A DNA stretch of 64,000 nucleotides from Aliitabrizicola sp041905595 (GCA_041905595.1 JAYRKT010000004.1:106000-169999); one strand, 5' to 3'; shown: positions 42,136-51,808, counted from the first letter of the stretch. Notes: generated by a model from the letters alone, not told the origin. Translations and numbers: made by a program.

Positions 42136-43019
42136 CCGAAGGCAGGTTCGACCGTAACGAGCGCCTGTTCGGCAAGGAGGGTCAGGCCCGCATAAGGCAG
42201 GGTCATCTTACTGTCATGGGCGCGGGCGGTCTTGGCAGCATGGTGTGCATGCAGGCGGCCTTGCTGGGCTTCGGCAGAATCTCCGTCGTGGACATAGAAG
42301 AGCTCTCAGAATCGAACCGCAATCGTTACGCCGGTGCCTGGCATAGCGACCCGGTTCCAGGCTCGCGCAAGGTTGATCTTGCCATGCGGCACATCAACCT
42401 GATCGATCCTGACATCGAGGTCACGGCCATCCATGCCGACATCGTTTCGGAAGCAGCACTATCCGCGATCAAGGTTGCTGACTACGTGATTGGATGCGTT
42501 GATGAGGACGGGGTTCGTTTCTTTCTCAACGAAGCCAGTCTTGCTTACGGCAAGACACTGATCGACCTTGCAAGCGACGTCCCGGAACCAGGGCGATACG
42601 GGGGGCGGGTGTCGATTGTCGGCAAGGACACGGGCTGTCTTTGCTGCCGCGAAGAAATCGACATGAACGATGCGCGGCGATACCTCTCCTCGGAGGGCAT
42701 GCGCTGGAACGAGGCTGCTGCGTACGGCGTTCCCCAAAGTGCGCTTGGTACCGCTGGCCCGTCCGTTGTGTCGATCAACGGAGTGATCGCCTCGCTGGGC
42801 GTGACAGCGCTGATGAATCTTGCGACCGGAACGCCACTGCACTTCACGCGCCAGACGTTCCGGGGTGACCTTGGCACCATCTCGAAAAGCGCGGAGATCG
42901 GAAGGCCGGCTTGCTACTACTGCCGGTCCGTCAGAGGCCTTGGCGACGAGGCTGGCCTGAGCCGATATTTCGAGGCGCGTCAGTTGTCGGGTAACGACGG
43001 TTGCGCTGTGACGGCTTAG
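42132..43019 (+). CDS. ThiF/MoeB/E1-family Ubl-activating enzyme
   Basis: 295 residues from the ATG at 42132, which overlaps the JAMM stop (ATGA); ATG 42123 is an alternative. The nucleotide site is LTVMGAGGLGSMVCMQAALL (about 26-45), then ISVVDIEELSESNRNR with the catalytic Asp/Arg region. Two Cys pairs, CLCC and CYYC, form a structural zinc site. It should adenylate the C-terminus of the Ubl protein. Possible transfer cysteines exist but I cannot tell which is active. Last gene of the four-gene operon. Confidence 0.9.
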   Translation: MTEGRFDRNERLFGKEGQARIRQGHLTVMGAGGLGSMVCMQAALLGFGRISVVDIEELSESNRNRYAGAWHSDPVPGSRKVDLAMRHINLIDPDIEVTAIHADIVSEAALSAIKVADYVIGCVDEDGVRFFLNEASLAYGKTLIDLASDVPEPGRYGGRVSIVGKDTGCLCCREEIDMNDARRYLSSEGMRWNEAAAYGVPQSALGTAGPSVVSINGVIASLGVTALMNLATGTPLHFTRQTFRGDLGTISKSAEIGRPACYYCRSVRGLGDEAGLSRYFEARQLSGNDGCAVTA

Positions 43020-43440
43020 TCTTCTGCAGTGTGCATATGTCATGCCATTACCTGATGATAGCCAGGTCGATGCGCACGGCAGCGCTGCCCAATCTCGCAT
43101 TTGCAAGCGCCTTTCTACGCGGGCATCACATCCGCCGACGGTCAGCGCACGGAAGACTCTTGCCTCGCCGTTGCTAGCGCGACGACTTCAGCGCAACAAT
43201 CCATCCCTTGGCGACGCCCAAGCGCACAGTGTTCTCATCCATCGCGTTTCTGACGCCGCGCTATATGGCGAACACCTTACACTGCCCGCCTCATAGCCAC
43301 AGCCAGATCCAGAAATCTTCCATTAGTAATGCCATATTTCGCAGTGTTTTTTTGACCTATAGGAAGATTTTTTACATCACCATTGCATGTCTCTTCCACC
43401 CTGGGTTAAGTTAGAACAAAAGAGGAAAAGGGTTCGACAC
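43020..43440. other. AT-richer spacer upstream of the AAA+/subtilase pair
   Basis: About 420 bases without a convincing gene. The last 130 bases are visibly richer in A and T than the surroundings and probably hold the promoter of the AAA+/protease operon. I see no strong operator repeat. Confidence 0.45.
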
Positions 43441-44571
43441 ATGACAAGCAAAACTCCCCGACCGGAAGGCGATATCGTGAATCTGGCAAGGCTCGCGCTC
43501 GCAGGACGCCCCCAAGATGTGCTAGTGTACGTCCGGCGGCTGGCCAAGCAGTATCGCGACAACGCGCCAGAGATCGCAGAGGCGCTGATCGGCCTTCTGC
43601 GGGACGCGCCGACACGAAGCTCGCCGCTACGCAGGGGCGCCGACGTAGCACTTCCTGTCGATATTGATACCCGGTTTCAGCTGCTCCGCATTGAGGAAAC
43701 ACCCGTTCTCGACCACGAACCCGTCTTCTCGCCGCATGTCGCTGCATCGCTGACCCGGCTTGTCGAAGAGCGCACACACAATGCGGCACTGCTCGAAGCG
43801 GGGCTCGATCCGACCCGCACCACGCTCTTCACAGGGCCGCCGGGCGTCGGCAAGACCATGGCGGCGCGTTGGCTCGCAAGATCACTCCATAAGCCACTGG
43901 TCATTCTTGATCTTGCCGCCGTAATGAGCAGCTACCTTGGCCGCACGGGCGCGAACCTGCGTCATGTTCTCGACTACGCCAAGAGCGTGGACTGCGTCCT
44001 GCTTCTTGATGAGCTAGATGCCATCGCCAAACGACGCGACGACCGGGGTGAGATCGGCGAACTCAAGCGCCTTGTGACGGTCCTCATCCAGCAGCTCGAT
44101 GACTGGCCGGCTTCCGGTCTTCTCATTGCTGCAACCAATCATGCCGAGCTTCTTGACCCGGCGATCTGGCGGCGCTTCGAGCAGATCGTAGAATTTCCCC
44201 TGCCGACAGCCGAAGCTGCCGCTGAGTTCATCGCGGCCCAGCTTTCCGGTCACTCGCCAAGAGCAGCCGAATGGGCAGGCATTCTTGCTGTTGCCCTCAC
44301 CGGCAACTCGTTCAGCGAGATCGACCGTGACCTCAAGGCCGCCCGGCGGGCGGCCGCGCTCGGCGGTGACGGGCTCGAAGACTCCCTCGCCGCACTGATC
44401 CGGCCGGAGAAGCTCACGAAGCAGCAGCGGATCGACCTTGCAGCTCGTCTTGTTGACTGCGCCCTGGTATCGCAGCGCCGCGCTCACGACCTTACGGGCG
44501 TCGCCCGCGAGACGATCCGCAGCCGGACCACACCGCAACGCCATACAGCCCACAAGGAGGAACAAGTATGA
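43441..44571 (+). CDS. ietA: AAA+ ATPase of an IetAS-type defence pair
   Basis: 376 residues from the ATG at 43441, with AAAAGGG upstream; the ATG at 43387 is an alternative. Walker A is LFTGPPGVGKTMAARWLA (about 130-147), Walker B is CVLLLDELDAIAKRRDD, and sensor 1 is LLIAATNHAELLDPAIWRRF with the Arg finger region. The C-terminus has a short helical region (ALVSQRRAHDLTGVARETIR). AAA+ ATPases coupled to a subtilisin-like protease form the IetAS system, first seen in plasmid incompatibility and later in anti-phage screens. Overlaps the protease gene by four bases. Confidence 0.8.
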   Translation: MTSKTPRPEGDIVNLARLALAGRPQDVLVYVRRLAKQYRDNAPEIAEALIGLLRDAPTRSSPLRRGADVALPVDIDTRFQLLRIEETPVLDHEPVFSPHVAASLTRLVEERTHNAALLEAGLDPTRTTLFTGPPGVGKTMAARWLARSLHKPLVILDLAAVMSSYLGRTGANLRHVLDYAKSVDCVLLLDELDAIAKRRDDRGEIGELKRLVTVLIQQLDDWPASGLLIAATNHAELLDPAIWRRFEQIVEFPLPTAEAAAEFIAAQLSGHSPRAAEWAGILAVALTGNSFSEIDRDLKAARRAAALGGDGLEDSLAALIRPEKLTKQQRIDLAARLVDCALVSQRRAHDLTGVARETIRSRTTPQRHTAHKEEQV

Positions 44572-46790
44572 CAAAACGCAATTTCCTCCTGGGCAAGGGT
44601 GAGAGGCTGACCGAGGACATCGCCGGAGTGCGGGGCGGTGGCCCAAAATCCGCGCCCTATACATTTACCGAAGCGAGGGCACGCCTTGCACCGCGACTCG
44701 CCGCCGCCGTTGAGCGTATCGATGCCCTACCGCGCGAAGCCTGTCCGGGCGATCAGGCGATTGTGTCGGTAACGCTCAATCCCGAATACATCGCGAAGTC
44801 CTACTATCCTCATGATCTGCTGACAGCCGCCGGTGTCACTGCCGTGGGAAGCCGGCCGCGCCGGATCAAGCCGGAAAAGCGCTCACGGGATCGCGAGCCA
44901 GCCGAGGCGATCACGACCGAGCTTTTCGTGATGGGTTCGCGAGACTCGCTGCGGCGCTGGAACGAGCGGATGCCGGACATCCGCGAATCCGAACGCGGCG
45001 CGGACGAACTGCAGTCTCTGGAAGATATCTCGGCGCAGACGCCTCAATCCAAGATCAAAGGCGGTCTTCCTCCGGCACAAAGTGCCGCATTCGAGGTGGT
45101 GCTCCATACCGATGCCCTGACCGGCGAACGGTTCGTGCTGCCCGAGTTTCAGAAGTATCTCAAACACCTCGGACTGAAGGCGCAGTTCGAACGGCGCTTC
45201 TACGCCGGCGGGCTGTGCTTTCTGGAGCTCGATGCACCGGTCGAACTGGCTGACGAAATCGCCACTTTCTCAATCGTGCGCGCGATCCGCGAGATGCCAA
45301 AGCTGCGGATGCTGCGTCCGACGATCCGCTCTTCCGCTATTCCGGGCCAGGCGTTCAGCCTGCCGTCCGACGAAGCGCTCGATCCCGGCACGCGCGTTGC
45401 GATCTTCGATGGTGGCATTCCAGGCGGTCATCCTTTGCTGCCCTGGGTTCGTGCAATAGATGCACCCGGCGTCGGCTCCGCTCATCCCGAATTGCTCAAG
45501 CACGGCACTGCCGTGACTTCAGCCTTTCTGTTCGGGCATATCGACCCCCGGCACGCACTGCCGCAGCCCTATGCCAACGTTGACCACTTTCGGGTGCTGG
45601 ACAACGCGCCCGGCCAGAATCCCCATGAGCTCTATGAGGTTCTTGACCGGATTGAGAAGGTACTTTCGGACAACGAATACGACTTCGTGAACCTCAGCTT
45701 GGGGCCCCGGCTTCCCGTGGAAGATGACGACGTCCACGCCTGGACCGCCGTACTCGATGATCGGCTCGGCCGCGCAAGCACGCTCGCGACAGTTGCCGTC
45801 GGCAACGACGGCGATGGCGACGCCCTCCTTGGCCTCAACCGCGTGCAAGTGCCCGCCGACTGTGTGAACGCCCTTGCCGTCGGCGCCTGCGACACACCCG
45901 ATGTTGGCTGGCAGCGTGCCTCCTACAGCTCGGTAGGACCGGGGCGAAGCCCCGGACTTATCAAACCCGACCTCGTTGAGTTCGGTGGATCGATGATCAG
46001 GCCGTTCCTTGTGCTCGGCGAGCAGGCAACACCGACGCTCGATGCTACCGGCGGAACCTCCTTCGCCTCGCCGAGCGTCCTCCGTCTGGGCGCCGGCATC
46101 AGGGCGCATTTCGGGCAGAGCCTCAGCACTCTGGCAATCCGCACCCTTCTTATCCATCGCTCAGAGGAATCAGATCACCCGCGCGAGGAAGTCGGTTGGG
46201 GACGCGTAGCTCGGTCGCTTGACGATCTTGTCCTTTGCGATGACGACACAATCCGTGTCGTTTACCAGGGCACGATTTCCCCGGCGAAGTACATCCGCGC
46301 ACCGATCCCCATGCCAACCGGCACCATCAGGGGCAACGCTGAGATCACCGCTACGATCTGCTACAAATGCCGCACCGATCCGCATCATCCTGGCAACTAT
46401 ACGCGCGCCGGTCTTGAGGTCTCCTTCAGGCCCCATGACGACAAGTTCTCGCGGGATGGGCAGGTCCATCCCGACACCAAGAGCTTCTTCGGGTCAGCCG
46501 CGTCCGGCATGACTGAGGACGAACTGCGCAGGGACGCCTGGAAGTGGGAAAACTGCCTGCATGCCAGCAAGTCGTTTCGCGGTACCAGTCTCCAGAACCC
46601 CTGCTTCGATCTGCACTACAATGCCAGGCTGGAGGGCCGCAACTTCACGCCGGATGAAGCGCTACCCTTCGCGCTCGTTATCAGCGTCCGCGCCCGCCAC
46701 ATATCCGACCTGTACGACCAGGTCGTCAGAAAGTACGCAACGCAGCTCGAACCGTTGCGACCGACCATAGATATCCCTGTGCGGACGTAG
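44568..46790 (+). CDS. ietS: Subtilisin-like (S8) serine protease of an IetAS-type defence pair
   Basis: 740 residues with AAGGAGG before the ATG. The catalytic triad is visible: Asp281 in TRVAIFDGGIPGGH, His312 in LKHGTAVTSAFLFGH, and Ser498 in TGGTSFASPSVLRLGAGIRA. The oxyanion Asn is in VAVGNDGDGD. About 270 residues before the protease domain and 200 after it are family-specific. There is no signal peptide, so it acts in the cytoplasm. The AAA+ partner is directly upstream. The domain call is firm; the defence role follows from the IetAS family. Confidence 0.85.
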   Translation: MTKRNFLLGKGERLTEDIAGVRGGGPKSAPYTFTEARARLAPRLAAAVERIDALPREACPGDQAIVSVTLNPEYIAKSYYPHDLLTAAGVTAVGSRPRRIKPEKRSRDREPAEAITTELFVMGSRDSLRRWNERMPDIRESERGADELQSLEDISAQTPQSKIKGGLPPAQSAAFEVVLHTDALTGERFVLPEFQKYLKHLGLKAQFERRFYAGGLCFLELDAPVELADEIATFSIVRAIREMPKLRMLRPTIRSSAIPGQAFSLPSDEALDPGTRVAIFDGGIPGGHPLLPWVRAIDAPGVGSAHPELLKHGTAVTSAFLFGHIDPRHALPQPYANVDHFRVLDNAPGQNPHELYEVLDRIEKVLSDNEYDFVNLSLGPRLPVEDDDVHAWTAVLDDRLGRASTLATVAVGNDGDGDALLGLNRVQVPADCVNALAVGACDTPDVGWQRASYSSVGPGRSPGLIKPDLVEFGGSMIRPFLVLGEQATPTLDATGGTSFASPSVLRLGAGIRAHFGQSLSTLAIRTLLIHRSEESDHPREEVGWGRVARSLDDLVLCDDDTIRVVYQGTISPAKYIRAPIPMPTGTIRGNAEITATICYKCRTDPHHPGNYTRAGLEVSFRPHDDKFSRDGQVHPDTKSFFGSAASGMTEDELRRDAWKWENCLHASKSFRGTSLQNPCFDLHYNARLEGRNFTPDEALPFALVISVRARHISDLYDQVVRKYATQLEPLRPTIDIPVRT

Positions 46791-47769
46791 CCGGTTATCC
46801 ATTAGATTCCTTCCACATGTTAGGAGACGCATCCACTATCAGGCGTGGCGATGCTGTCCTGGGACTTTGATTACGTGAACGTCCCCCTTTTTTGTTCTCA
46901 TAGACCCATCTTGACGCATCGATGACGTTGGATGGCGACATAATCACCAAAGTCTCACTGCCGACTGTCGTCTACGTCCCGATGCGGTTCGTTCCCCGAT
47001 CGCAGTTTCGCTCCGGCAGGACCTGATACTTGGAGTTTTGCTCCATGGCGTGCGGCAGAGGACAAGTGGAGCCCAGTAGCGCGAAAGAATGAACGCCTTT
47101 CGACCTTACGCCAATGTGTATGCCGCGCGGGTGTCAGACTGCTTCCCGCCCTACGCGACGAGGATATTCGACGGGCGGCCCGCAGCTTTCTCAATGACCG
47201 CTTCGGCGAAATTGGCCCAAGGTTTCGCACTTGCAGCGAACGGCGGCTTTCCGCCCTTCGCGACATGTCTACGATCGGCCCAAAGTAGACACTGATCTGG
47301 CCTGCCCCTTTCGGGTGGTCCTGTATCAGTCTTAGTGCATGACGGGTCTTGGCGCCGCGGCTAACGACAGGAGACCGACTGCCAATCCAGTAGAGATGTC
47401 CGCTAATGGTGCAGCGTCGACGGCGATCGGAACGTTTGGTTTGCGAGCACAAGCGCATACATGAAGGTGGCAGCCGATCACCAGCTTCGAACTCCAGTCA
47501 ACATGCTGCGGCAAAGCACCCGACAGGTTTGGCTGCCGATCTGGAGTGGAGCGGATCACGGACATGTCTCTGTGAGTAGGAACCATTCCGAACCGACGAC
47601 GCGGCCGGTAGCTGGGCGATCTGTTAATGGATCACTGGTAGAGCAACCACTCAAAAGACATTGGCATGTCGCTGAGCCCATCGACAGCGAAGTCAGCCTA
47701 GCATAGCATCTGGAGCCGGGTTGATCCCGAGGCCCAGGATATTGTGGCGCCAGCGAGCAGGAAACTGTA
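46791..47769. other. Long non-coding stretch between IetAS-type pair and methylase operon
   Basis: About 980 bases. Open frames on both strands are short, Arg/Ser-rich and lack ribosome sites. The part around 47089-47300 reads like a decayed intergenic repeat seen in Rhodobacterales genomes (a GGFPPFA-type translation), a recollection I cannot verify here. No RNA gene or regulator is recognised. The methylase promoter should lie near the right end. Confidence 0.45.
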
Positions 47770-48843
47770 GTGGAAGAAGCCAGAGCACCCTTCAAGTTCA
47801 TCGATTTGTTCGCGGGAATCGGGGGCCTGCGGCGTGGCTTCGACGCAATTGGTGGACAATGCGTCTTCACCTGCGAGATGAACAAGTATTCTCAGGAGAC
47901 CTATCGCGCTAACTTTGGCTGCGACCATGAAATCGCTGGTGACATCACGCAGGTTGCCGCGTCGGACATTCCTGAACATGATCTGCTTCTTGCCGGATTT
48001 CCCTGCCAGCCGTTCTCTTTGGCTGGCGTCAGCAAAAAGAACTCGCTCGGTCGAGCTCATGGGTTCGCGGACGAAACGCAAGGGACCCTGTTCTTCGACG
48101 TCGTCCGTATTTTGCGCCATCACCAGCCCCGGGCCTTCTTGCTCGAAAACGTCAAGAACCTGTTGAGCCACGACAAGGGTAACACCATGCGGGTCATCCT
48201 GCATGCCTTGGACGAACTCGGGTACGAGGTCGACTACCGCGTAATCGATGCCCGTTCTTGGGTGCCGCAGCACCGTGAGCGAATCTTCGTTTCCGGGTTC
48301 CGCAGAGACTTCAAGACGACCTTCTCCTTCGATGATGTGTTCGTTCCGCCGGGTCCCAACCCGACCCTCGCATCGATCCTCCACCCCGAGGACGGGTCGG
48401 AAGCCGCAGATGGGCATTACACGACCGGCAACTTCGGCAAGGTCAACGACCGTTACACGCTGACTGATGGCCTCTGGTCGTACCTGCAGCGGTACGCCGA
48501 GAAGCATCGCAGTGCAGGCAACGGGTTCGGTTTCGGGCTGGTCGGCCCCGAGAACGTGGCCCGAACACTCAGCGCCCGGTATCACAAGGATGGGTCTGAA
48601 ATCTTGGTCAAGCAGCCCGGAAAGAACCCACGCCGTCTGACCCCACGGGAATGCGCGCGCCTCATGGGTTTCGATCGTCCCGGCTCCAACGACCCTTGGA
48701 AGATACCGGTAAGTGACACCCAAGCATATCGGCAATTCGGCAACGCCGTTGCGGCACCCGTTTCGGCTGCGATCGCCGAAGCGATGGCTCCATGGCTGAC
48801 CAACACGGTTGCCCTCCGGTCGCGAAGGGAACGTGTTGGCTGA
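47770..48843 (+). CDS. dcm: DNA (cytosine-5) methyltransferase, Dcm/EcoRII-methylase-like
   Basis: 357 residues with a GTG start and AGGAAA upstream. Motif I is FIDLFAGIGGLRRGF (about 10-24), motif IV is LAGFPCQPFSLAG with catalytic Cys79, motif VI is FLLENVKNL, motif VIII is VPQHRERIFV, and motif X is YRQFGNAVAAPV. The target-recognition region has KHRSAGNGFGFGLVGP, TLSARYHKDGSEIL and PRRLTPRECARLMGFDRPG, closely resembling E. coli Dcm, which methylates CCWGG. It leads a six-gene operon. The motif prediction is inferred from this resemblance. Confidence 0.92.
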   Translation: MEEARAPFKFIDLFAGIGGLRRGFDAIGGQCVFTCEMNKYSQETYRANFGCDHEIAGDITQVAASDIPEHDLLLAGFPCQPFSLAGVSKKNSLGRAHGFADETQGTLFFDVVRILRHHQPRAFLLENVKNLLSHDKGNTMRVILHALDELGYEVDYRVIDARSWVPQHRERIFVSGFRRDFKTTFSFDDVFVPPGPNPTLASILHPEDGSEAADGHYTTGNFGKVNDRYTLTDGLWSYLQRYAEKHRSAGNGFGFGLVGPENVARTLSARYHKDGSEILVKQPGKNPRRLTPRECARLMGFDRPGSNDPWKIPVSDTQAYRQFGNAVAAPVSAAIAEAMAPWLTNTVALRSRRERVG

Positions 48844-49345
48844 CAAGAAGGCGCCCCTCACAAGGTCACAGATGATGGCGCGTGTCCGTTCGGCGGATAC
48901 CCGGCCGGAACTGGTCCTTCGCAAGGCTCTTCACGCCATTGGCTTCCGATTCAGGTTGCACGTCCGTTCCCTCCCGGGTTGTCCGGACATCGTCATGCGG
49001 AAGCACAAGTGCGCTATCTTCGTGAACGGTTGCTTTTGGCATGGTCACACTGACTGCAAGCATTTTCGCATTCCCAAGACCCGGCCAGATTTCTGGTCCG
49101 CAAAGATCGAAGCCAACCGGGAGCGGGACACACGCGCGATCGAGGCGCTGCTGGGCTCCGGCTGGCGGGTTCTTGTCGTCTGGGAGTGTGCGACGCGGTC
49201 GTTTCAGGTGGACAATTTGATCAGCATCATCGCCGCCTGGTTGCAGGGCACTGAAACAAGTGCAGAATTGTCATCGGATGGCCTGTCGACCAACAGGCGC
49301 ACGAGGTCCGGAATTTCAGCCGGCGAGCAGGAAACACGAAGATGA
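48833..49345 (+). CDS. vsr: Vsr-family very-short-patch repair endonuclease
   Basis: 170 residues from the GTG at 48833 with AAGGGA upstream; TTG 48809 is an alternative. Vsr signatures: MMARVRSADTRPELVLRKAL, FRFRLHVRSLPGCPDIVMRK with the catalytic Asp, CAIFVNGCFWHGHTDCKHFR with the zinc and active-site His, and WRVLVVWECATR. It nicks T:G mismatches arising from 5-methylcytosine deamination at CCWGG. A companion of Dcm in E. coli. The last 30 residues are extra and overlap the next gene. Confidence 0.93.
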   Translation: MLADKKAPLTRSQMMARVRSADTRPELVLRKALHAIGFRFRLHVRSLPGCPDIVMRKHKCAIFVNGCFWHGHTDCKHFRIPKTRPDFWSAKIEANRERDTRAIEALLGSGWRVLVVWECATRSFQVDNLISIIAAWLQGTETSAELSSDGLSTNRRTRSGISAGEQETRR

Positions 49346-50970
49346 ACGACCTTATCAATGACCCGAACGCCTCGCGCCTGATCTACGGCCTGCGCGACAC
49401 CGGCTACAACGTCAAGACCGCGGCTGCGGACATCATCGACAACTCGATCGCGGCAGGTGCCGAGAACATCAACATCGAAATCCAGCTCCTGCATGACGGA
49501 CGGAAGGTCGTCTATTTCGGCGACGATGGTCACGGGATGAACCAAGAGGAAGTCCGGAACGCCATGCGGTACGGTGCGGACAGGCGCCCCGACGCGAAGA
49601 GCCTTGGAAAGTTCGGCCTGGGCCTCAAGACCGCTTCCAGCTCGGTTTGCAAGCGCTACAGCGTGATCTCTCGGCGGTCTGAGGACCAACCTTTGGCGAA
49701 GCTTACATGGGACCTGGAGCACGTCGAAAAGCGCAACGTTTGGGAAATGTTGGCCGAGCCGGTAACGGCGGATCAGAACGAGATGTTCGACGAGTATTGC
49801 GGTCCGACGGGTACGCTTGTCATTTGGGAAAACTGCGACCGGTTGCTTTCGAAAGAATACACGCCGGGCACAAAGGAGCAGGCGGCTGTCAAGCGGATGT
49901 CCGAGGCTCTGAGCAAGCACCTTTCCCTCGTCTTTCATCGGTTCCTCGATGAAAATGACAGCCGGGAAAGGAACGTGGTGATCCGGATCAACGGAACTCC
50001 GGTGAAGCCATGGAACCCGTTCTATCCCGAACGTTCTGAGCAAGTGCTTGCCCCGAACAAACAGAAGGTCGTCGTCGAACTCTTCGACGGGAGCGAAGAA
50101 GTCGCCGAAATGAAGGCGTGGATCCTTCCGCACCGCCGCGACATGACCAAGGAGGAGGAGGCCGAGTTCGCGCGGATTTCGAACAGGGCGCAAGGCTTCT
50201 ATGTCTATCGCGAGGGCCGCCTAATTCAGGACGGTGGCTGGATGGATGTGTTTGGCGCGCCGGAACCACACACCTCGCTGCTCAGAATCGAGTTCGACTT
50301 CGGCCACCAGTTGGACGAGGCCTTCCGGATCGATGTCAAGAAATCACGGATCCTATTCCATCCAGACCTTGAGGACGGCCTGCGCAAACTGCTTCAACCG
50401 GTCTATCGCGAAGCTGGTGCTCGCTATCGCCGCGAAAGCCGAGACGACGCCAACCAAAAAAAGACCGTCGACCACAGCAGCGCGAACAAGAATATCGCGG
50501 GCACGCCAAACACTACGAAACCCCAAGTGACTGCTGCGGACGTACGCACCCAAACTGCCGAAATCAGCAACAACCGCGGCCCGAAGATCAGGATCAAGGC
50601 GCCAGTCCAGAATTTCGTCAGCCCTGACAGCATTCACGTCGAAGCAGTTACTACGATAACAAATGGCCATCTGTGGGAACCCGCTTACCGCAGCGCGGGA
50701 AGCGCGGACCATGTGCCGGGCGTTCAGCTCAACAAGCACCATGACTTCTATCAGAAGATCTATCAGCGCGCCGCCGCCAACGGCTACGCGGTCGAGGGGA
50801 TGGACCTCCTGCTCTACGCTTTCGCAATGGCCGAGCAGAACAACACCGATCCCGAGCTCGAACCCGTCTTCGAGGATATCCGCGAAGAAATTTCGGCCAA
50901 CCTCCGCAAGCTGCTGCGGCACATGCCGGATCCTGAACCCGCGGAACTGAGCGAGGACGACGAGGAATGA
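49342..50970 (+). CDS. GHKL ATPase of the MORC-like type in a restriction operon
   Basis: 542 residues. N box: AAADIIDNSIAAGAENINIE (Asn34); G1 box: YFGDDGHGMNQEEVRNAMRY (about 58-77); G2 box: SLGKFGLGLKTASSSVCKRY. The middle transducer-like part ends near residue 370. The C-terminal region has a charged linker and a helical domain. GHKL ATPases beside Dcm and Vsr were described as prokaryotic relatives of MORC in restriction-like operons. It probably clamps DNA and couples recognition to cleavage. The start overlaps vsr by four bases. Confidence 0.85.
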   Translation: MNDLINDPNASRLIYGLRDTGYNVKTAAADIIDNSIAAGAENINIEIQLLHDGRKVVYFGDDGHGMNQEEVRNAMRYGADRRPDAKSLGKFGLGLKTASSSVCKRYSVISRRSEDQPLAKLTWDLEHVEKRNVWEMLAEPVTADQNEMFDEYCGPTGTLVIWENCDRLLSKEYTPGTKEQAAVKRMSEALSKHLSLVFHRFLDENDSRERNVVIRINGTPVKPWNPFYPERSEQVLAPNKQKVVVELFDGSEEVAEMKAWILPHRRDMTKEEEAEFARISNRAQGFYVYREGRLIQDGGWMDVFGAPEPHTSLLRIEFDFGHQLDEAFRIDVKKSRILFHPDLEDGLRKLLQPVYREAGARYRRESRDDANQKKTVDHSSANKNIAGTPNTTKPQVTAADVRTQTAEISNNRGPKIRIKAPVQNFVSPDSIHVEAVTTITNGHLWEPAYRSAGSADHVPGVQLNKHHDFYQKIYQRAAANGYAVEGMDLLLYAFAMAEQNNTDPELEPVFEDIREEISANLRKLLRHMPDPEPAELSEDDEE

Positions 50971-50971
50971 G

Positions 50972-51808
50972 ATGATCTCCGATCGGCAGGACATCATCCA
51001 AAGGGAGCTGGAGGCGGGAACCGGCGCCGCGATCGGTATAGCGGTCGACCAAAGCGGCACCAGGACCGGCCTGCGCCTCTGGTTCGCCGATCTGGACGAG
51101 CGCCACGGCCCGATTGCAGAGCTGCGTCCCTACGGGATCCGGGGGTATCGGGTAGCACTTGGCTTCGGGAAGTTTGCGGGAGGGATCGTCCGCCAGATAC
51201 AGGCCGCAGACGCAGAGGACGTCGGGTTGGCACGCGCCTTGGTGGCGTCGATCAGTCCAGCGGTGGATCTCCAACTTTCTGGCCAAGGCAGGGATGATTG
51301 GACTGTGGATTCCGGAGCTTTCAAGATCACAGCAACAGCCCGGGGGTTGCCAGACGATCAGGACGAAGCAGTTGCCAGAGTGTGCCGGGACGTGATCGTG
51401 CCGTTGATGGCCGCAATGGCGGAACTCATAGGCTATGACGTTATCGAGGAGGAGGAAAAAAACGGTGCACACGCCCATGAGGGCGCGATCCTGGTTTCGA
51501 CAATCCGGCGCCGCGAACGCAACCCGCGAAACCGCCTGCTCTGCATCCGGCTGCACGGCGAGAAGTGCGCATGCTGCGGCATCGAGCCGAGATCCGTCTA
51601 TGGCGAAGCCGGGAGCATCATCGAGGTCCATCATCTCGAGGCCTTGTCCCTTCTGGCTGTGCCCCGCACATACGATCCGGCGGTCGATCTGGCACCGCTC
51701 TGTCCTAACTGCCACCGCGCCGTGCATACGAGACGCCCGATACCGTACTCCCTTTCGGAATTGCGGGCGCTCATGTCACCGCACGTGGACGAGGCGGCCG
51801 TCCGATGA
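50972..51808 (+). CDS. HNH endonuclease
   Basis: 278 residues; it starts one base after the ATPase stop. The HNH core is near the C-terminus (about 195-250): CACCGIEPRSVYGEAGSII, EVHHLEALSLLAVPRTYDP, LAPLCPNCHRAVHTRRP. The CxxC pairs and the conserved His-Asn-His are all present, so the site looks intact. The N-terminal 170 residues form an unknown domain, perhaps for DNA or partner contact (MrcB-like character is possible). It is the only classical nuclease besides Vsr in the operon and is likely the cutting subunit. Confidence 0.88.
   Translation: MISDRQDIIQRELEAGTGAAIGIAVDQSGTRTGLRLWFADLDERHGPIAELRPYGIRGYRVALGFGKFAGGIVRQIQAADAEDVGLARALVASISPAVDLQLSGQGRDDWTVDSGAFKITATARGLPDDQDEAVARVCRDVIVPLMAAMAELIGYDVIEEEEKNGAHAHEGAILVSTIRRRERNPRNRLLCIRLHGEKCACCGIEPRSVYGEAGSIIEVHHLEALSLLAVPRTYDPAVDLAPLCPNCHRAVHTRRPIPYSLSELRALMSPHVDEAAVR

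Noticed and set aside
46955..47458. Minus-strand frame of 167 residues in the island gap
   Set aside because: Very Arg/Ser-rich, with no ribosome site, domain or partner; it looks like a chance frame.
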